Assembly (NCBI GenBank): GCA_022706175.1
Contig: JAKJDB010000069.1
Coordinates: 1 to 9,296, forward strand
Origin: Candidatus Zhuqueibacterota bacterium
GTDB taxonomy: Bacteria > KSB1 > UBA2214
DNA length: 9,296 nucleotides
Direction of reading: 5' to 3'
The translations under genes and the position numbers were made by a program. Below the pieces are notes generated by a model, which saw nothing but the letters and a program-made list of their open reading frames with translations, did not search any database and was not told the origin of the DNA. Position 1 is the first letter of the stretch. Each line of letters begins with the position of its first letter. This document shows positions 7,544 to 9,296 of the stretch, piece after piece.

Positions 7544-8365
7544 TCACACTGATGCGGCCTGCGGTTTCTCCGCCAGGATGATCAGGTTGCCGCGATGGTT
7601 GTCAAAAGGCCGCAGCAGACGATTGGCTGTTTTGGCCAGCGGCAGCACCAGCCCGTAGAGGGCGTTCATGCGCCGGCGCCGCAACGTTTCGGTGATGTCG
7701 AAAAGCAGGGAGGCGAGAAAATGGCCATCGGTGCGCCGACGGAGGATGGTAAAGCCGATGCGGCGCAGCGCCTTGAGCATTTGTTCCATGCTGTACAGCT
7801 CCCCGGTGTGTTCGGACTCCATCCACTCGTTCATGTCGGTGTATTTCTGCAAAAGCGGAAAACGGCCTTCATGCACGCTCGGCATCTGCAGGTGCAGTTG
7901 TCCGCCCGGCCGCAGAGCGGCGAAGAATTTTTCCAGAATCTCCTGGTTGCCCTGGATATGCTCAAGCACGTGGATGGAGACGATCAGGTCGTACTGATCC
8001 CGGCTGGACAACTCGCGCAGATCTTTTTTATAAAACGAGGTGTTGGCGAGACCGCTGATTCGCCTGATCTGTTCACAGATCTGGATGTTCTGGCCCAGTT
8101 CATGCAGATCATCGTCCGCCTTGTCCCATCCTTCTACCTGCGCCTGCGGGTATTTCTCAGCCAGATAAAAAGTAAAATCCCCCTTGCCGCAACCGGCATC
8201 CAGCACGGCGCGCGGGTCCGACTTGAGAGGCAGGGCGTTCATGTGGATGAAAAAATTATGCGCCGTATAGGAGGAACAGGAGAACAGCCGAATGTACCAT
8301 CGCGCCAGCCGCCCGGCCCGCTGCACCTCTGGATGATAAACTTGCCATTTGCCGAACTGCGGCAT
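7544..8365 (-). CDS. Class I SAM-dependent methyltransferase
   Basis: The protein has 273 residues from the ATG at 8365, chosen because AAGGAG stands six bases upstream; the same frame also opens at a TTG at 8401 that has no such support. The Rossmann methyltransferase core is clear: motif I VLDAGCGKGDFTFYLA (54-69), an acidic end of strand 2 in VEGWDKA (77-83), motif II/III YDLIVSIHVLEHI (125-137) and LRPGGQLHLQMPS (151-163). This is the Methyltransf_11/23 pattern of small-molecule and glycan O- or C-methyltransferases. A GELYSMEQMLKALRRIGF segment follows, as in many family members, then a basic patch (RRRRM, 229-233) and an amphipathic or hydrophobic stretch near 236-252 that may touch membrane. 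With a glycosyltransferase directly downstream, a sugar- or lipid-modifying role is likely, but the substrate is unknown. A hairpin and a possible promoter precede it. Confidence 0.9.
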   Translation of the reverse strand: MPQFGKWQVYHPEVQRAGRLARWYIRLFSCSSYTAHNFFIHMNALPLKSDPRAVLDAGCGKGDFTFYLAEKYPQAQVEGWDKADDDLHELGQNIQICEQIRRISGLANTSFYKKDLRELSSRDQYDLIVSIHVLEHIQGNQEILEKFFAALRPGGQLHLQMPSVHEGRFPLLQKYTDMNEWMESEHTGELYSMEQMLKALRRIGFTILRRRTDGHFLASLLFDITETLRRRRMNALYGLVLPLAKTANRLLRPFDNHRGNLIILAEKPQAASV

Positions 8366-8371
8366 AGCCCA

Positions 8372-8377
8372 CTCCTT
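8372..8377 (-). promoter_or_regulatory. Shine-Dalgarno (AAGGAG) of the methyltransferase
   Basis: AAGGAG on the minus strand lies six bases before the ATG at 8365. It is the reason for choosing this ATG over the upstream in-frame TTG at 8401. Confidence 0.8.
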
Positions 8378-8456
8378 CGATCTTTCCACACGCTTCCCCA
8401 ATCGACCTCAATCCGGGCTTTTCCAGACCGGTGATCGGAGCAATGGCTTGCGGCGT

Positions 8457-8503
8457 CCTCAGGCCCCTCGAGGCAGTGTGCAGCCTCGGGGAGTGCCTGA
8501 AGG
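8457..8503 (-). other. Strong imperfect hairpin in the leader of the methyltransferase
   Basis: Read on the minus strand, CCTTCAGG pairs with CCTGAGG (one bulged base), CCCC with GGGG, and GAGGC with GCCTC around an eight-base loop TGCACACT. There is a four-base internal bulge on one side and a two-base bulge on the other. About 16 base pairs, mostly GC, make it much more stable than the surrounding sequence. No T-run follows on either strand, so it is not a standard intrinsic terminator. It could be a leader structure, a processing or stability element between two genes, or a palindromic repeat unit. It lies about 90-140 bases before the methyltransferase start. Confidence 0.5.
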
Positions 8504-8512
8504 CCGGCCGAA

Positions 8513-8541
8513 AATTTAGCCAAACAAACGGCAAAAAACAA
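8513..8541 (-). promoter_or_regulatory. Weak candidate promoter for the methyltransferase unit
   Basis: TTGTTT (8536-8541) and TAAATT (8513-8518) on the minus strand are spaced by 17 bases in the AT-rich part of the gap after the radical SAM gene. The hexamers match consensus only partly (three and four of six). If real, transcription would start just before the hairpin and put it in the 5' leader. The call is tentative; the gap length also allows plain read-through from the upstream gene. Confidence 0.25.
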
Positions 8542-8611
8542 GCAGTTTTTCAAGCCCCTTCACCCACCCTGGCTTCCATCAGGCGGGTTTACTCTTTTGA
8601 AAACAAGAACA

Positions 8612-9296
8612 TCAACGTATGCCGTTCAGAGCGTTAACCGTGCGGAAATGAAATCCATAGATGGCAAAGGTGATCGCTAGGGACAGATAGCGGGGACGGC
8701 GAAACAGAGTCCAGAAGAAAAGCTTCCAATATTCGCGCCGCTCCTCGCCAAGGGTTCCCAGCTTCCAGATGGAACGCACAAAGGCGTAGAGCTCAGCCGC
8801 ATGCAGTCGCACCCGCACGCGGGGCGGATTGTAATTGCGCAGGCAAACCTTGACCCGTTCATAGAACCTGGCCGGGCTGTAGATCTCGGCCATCAGCCGG
8901 TCGTAGCCCTGCTTCAAACGGTCCATACCCATGGCAGGGATGATGTTGGTGGTGCCGTCGGCGTTATCGCCGCTCATGTCGTGGGAGATGCGGCCCTCTG
9001 CCAGCAGCCGGGCAAACAACGGCGTGCCGGGAATCGCCTGCAGCATGCCCACCATGGCGGTCACCACGCCGCTTTTCTGAATGAATTCGATCTGGCGGTC
9101 AAAGATCGTCTCCGTGTCGTTGTCAAAGCCGACGATGAACCCGCCCATCACCTGCAGACCGTGGCGCTGCATCGTCTGCACGCTGCGCACCAGATCGCGA
9201 TCCACGTTCTGGCCTTTTTTGCATTCGGCCAAGCTCGCCTCATCCGGGGTTTCGATGCCGACAAAGACCGAATTGAATCCTGCCGCAGCCATCAGG
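8612..9296 (-). CDS. B12-binding-type radical SAM protein, C-terminal part (DUF4070 region), 5' end outside window
   Basis: The frame is open at the right edge and ends with TGA at 8612. About 228 codons are visible, roughly the C-terminal half of a protein usually near 450-550 residues. The visible start, LMAAAGFNSVFVGIETPDEASL, is the late radical SAM barrel segment; VGIETP is typical of the family. Next come KKGQN, MGGFIVGFDNDTETIF and RQIEFIQKSGVVTAMVGMLQAIPGTPL, then a GRISHDMSGDNADGTTNIIP block and a Tyr/Arg-rich helical tail. This matches the DUF4070 type that follows an N-terminal B12-binding domain and radical SAM domain. The CxxxCxxC cluster motif would lie outside the window and could not be checked. 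A hydrophobic segment near the C-terminus (YLSLAITFAIYGFHF) may associate with membrane. Relatives of this architecture modify lipids, tetrapyrroles or secondary metabolites by radical chemistry; the substrate here is unknown. The ATG at 9292 is internal, not the real start. Confidence 0.85.
   Translation of the reverse strand, partial: LMAAAGFNSVFVGIETPDEASLAECKKGQNVDRDLVRSVQTMQRHGLQVMGGFIVGFDNDTETIFDRQIEFIQKSGVVTAMVGMLQAIPGTPLFARLLAEGRISHDMSGDNADGTTNIIPAMGMDRLKQGYDRLMAEIYSPARFYERVKVCLRNYNPPRVRVRLHAAELYAFVRSIWKLGTLGEERREYWKLFFWTLFRRPRYLSLAITFAIYGFHFRTVNALNGIR

Noticed and set aside
8239..8553. Minus-strand frame of 104 codons overlapping the methyltransferase start and the hairpin
   Set aside because: Most of it is an alternative frame of the methyltransferase 5' region, and the rest reads through the hairpin. 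There is no family signal, and the methyltransferase has the better ribosome site.

Overview
The window carries seven protein genes in three transcription blocks. It reads as ordinary chromosomal DNA of a free-living heterotrophic bacterium of moderately high GC. No tRNA, rRNA, CRISPR array, insertion sequence or phage gene was seen. The sequence alone does not fix the taxon. A lipoprotein-type sugar-binding protein, a GT35 glycogen phosphorylase and a DUF4070-type radical SAM protein would suit an uncultured environmental anaerobe or facultative anaerobe, but that is inference.

Left block (minus strand, read from 3365 leftwards to position 1): a Gfo/Idh/MocA-family NAD(P)-dependent sugar oxidoreductase, a cytoplasmic alpha/beta-hydrolase resembling acyl/acetyl-xylan esterases, and a solute-binding lipoprotein of a carbohydrate ABC transporter. 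The first two genes overlap by a few bases. The third starts 13 bases after the second, behind a perfect AGGAGG. This is very probably one operon for taking up and processing a carbohydrate, possibly an acylated one. The transporter permeases would be expected to the left of the window. The binding-protein gene is open to the left edge, so its last codons are missing.

Divergent intergenic region (3366-3595): it separates this operon from glycogen phosphorylase on the plus strand. It holds a reasonable sigma70-like promoter for the phosphorylase, a weak -10 for the operon, and a 24-bp near-perfect palindrome just upstream of the oxidoreductase. The palindrome looks like an operator and is the most distinctive regulatory signal here.

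Centre (3596-6085, plus strand): a full-length glycogen/alpha-glucan phosphorylase with an intact PLP-lysine region. It releases glucose-1-phosphate from storage glucan or maltodextrin.

Right block (minus strand, 9296 to 6253): the C-terminal part of a B12-binding-type radical SAM protein (DUF4070 class), a class I SAM-dependent methyltransferase and a GT4-like glycosyltransferase. A 246-base gap with a strong imperfect hairpin separates the radical SAM gene from the methyltransferase. The methyltransferase and glycosyltransferase lie 49 bases apart and probably form a small unit for modifying a glycan, lipid or polyketide-like product. The block converges on the phosphorylase gene.

No clearly novel multi-gene system could be demonstrated. 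The points most worth following up are the palindrome, the oxidoreductase-esterase-binding protein operon and the hairpin.
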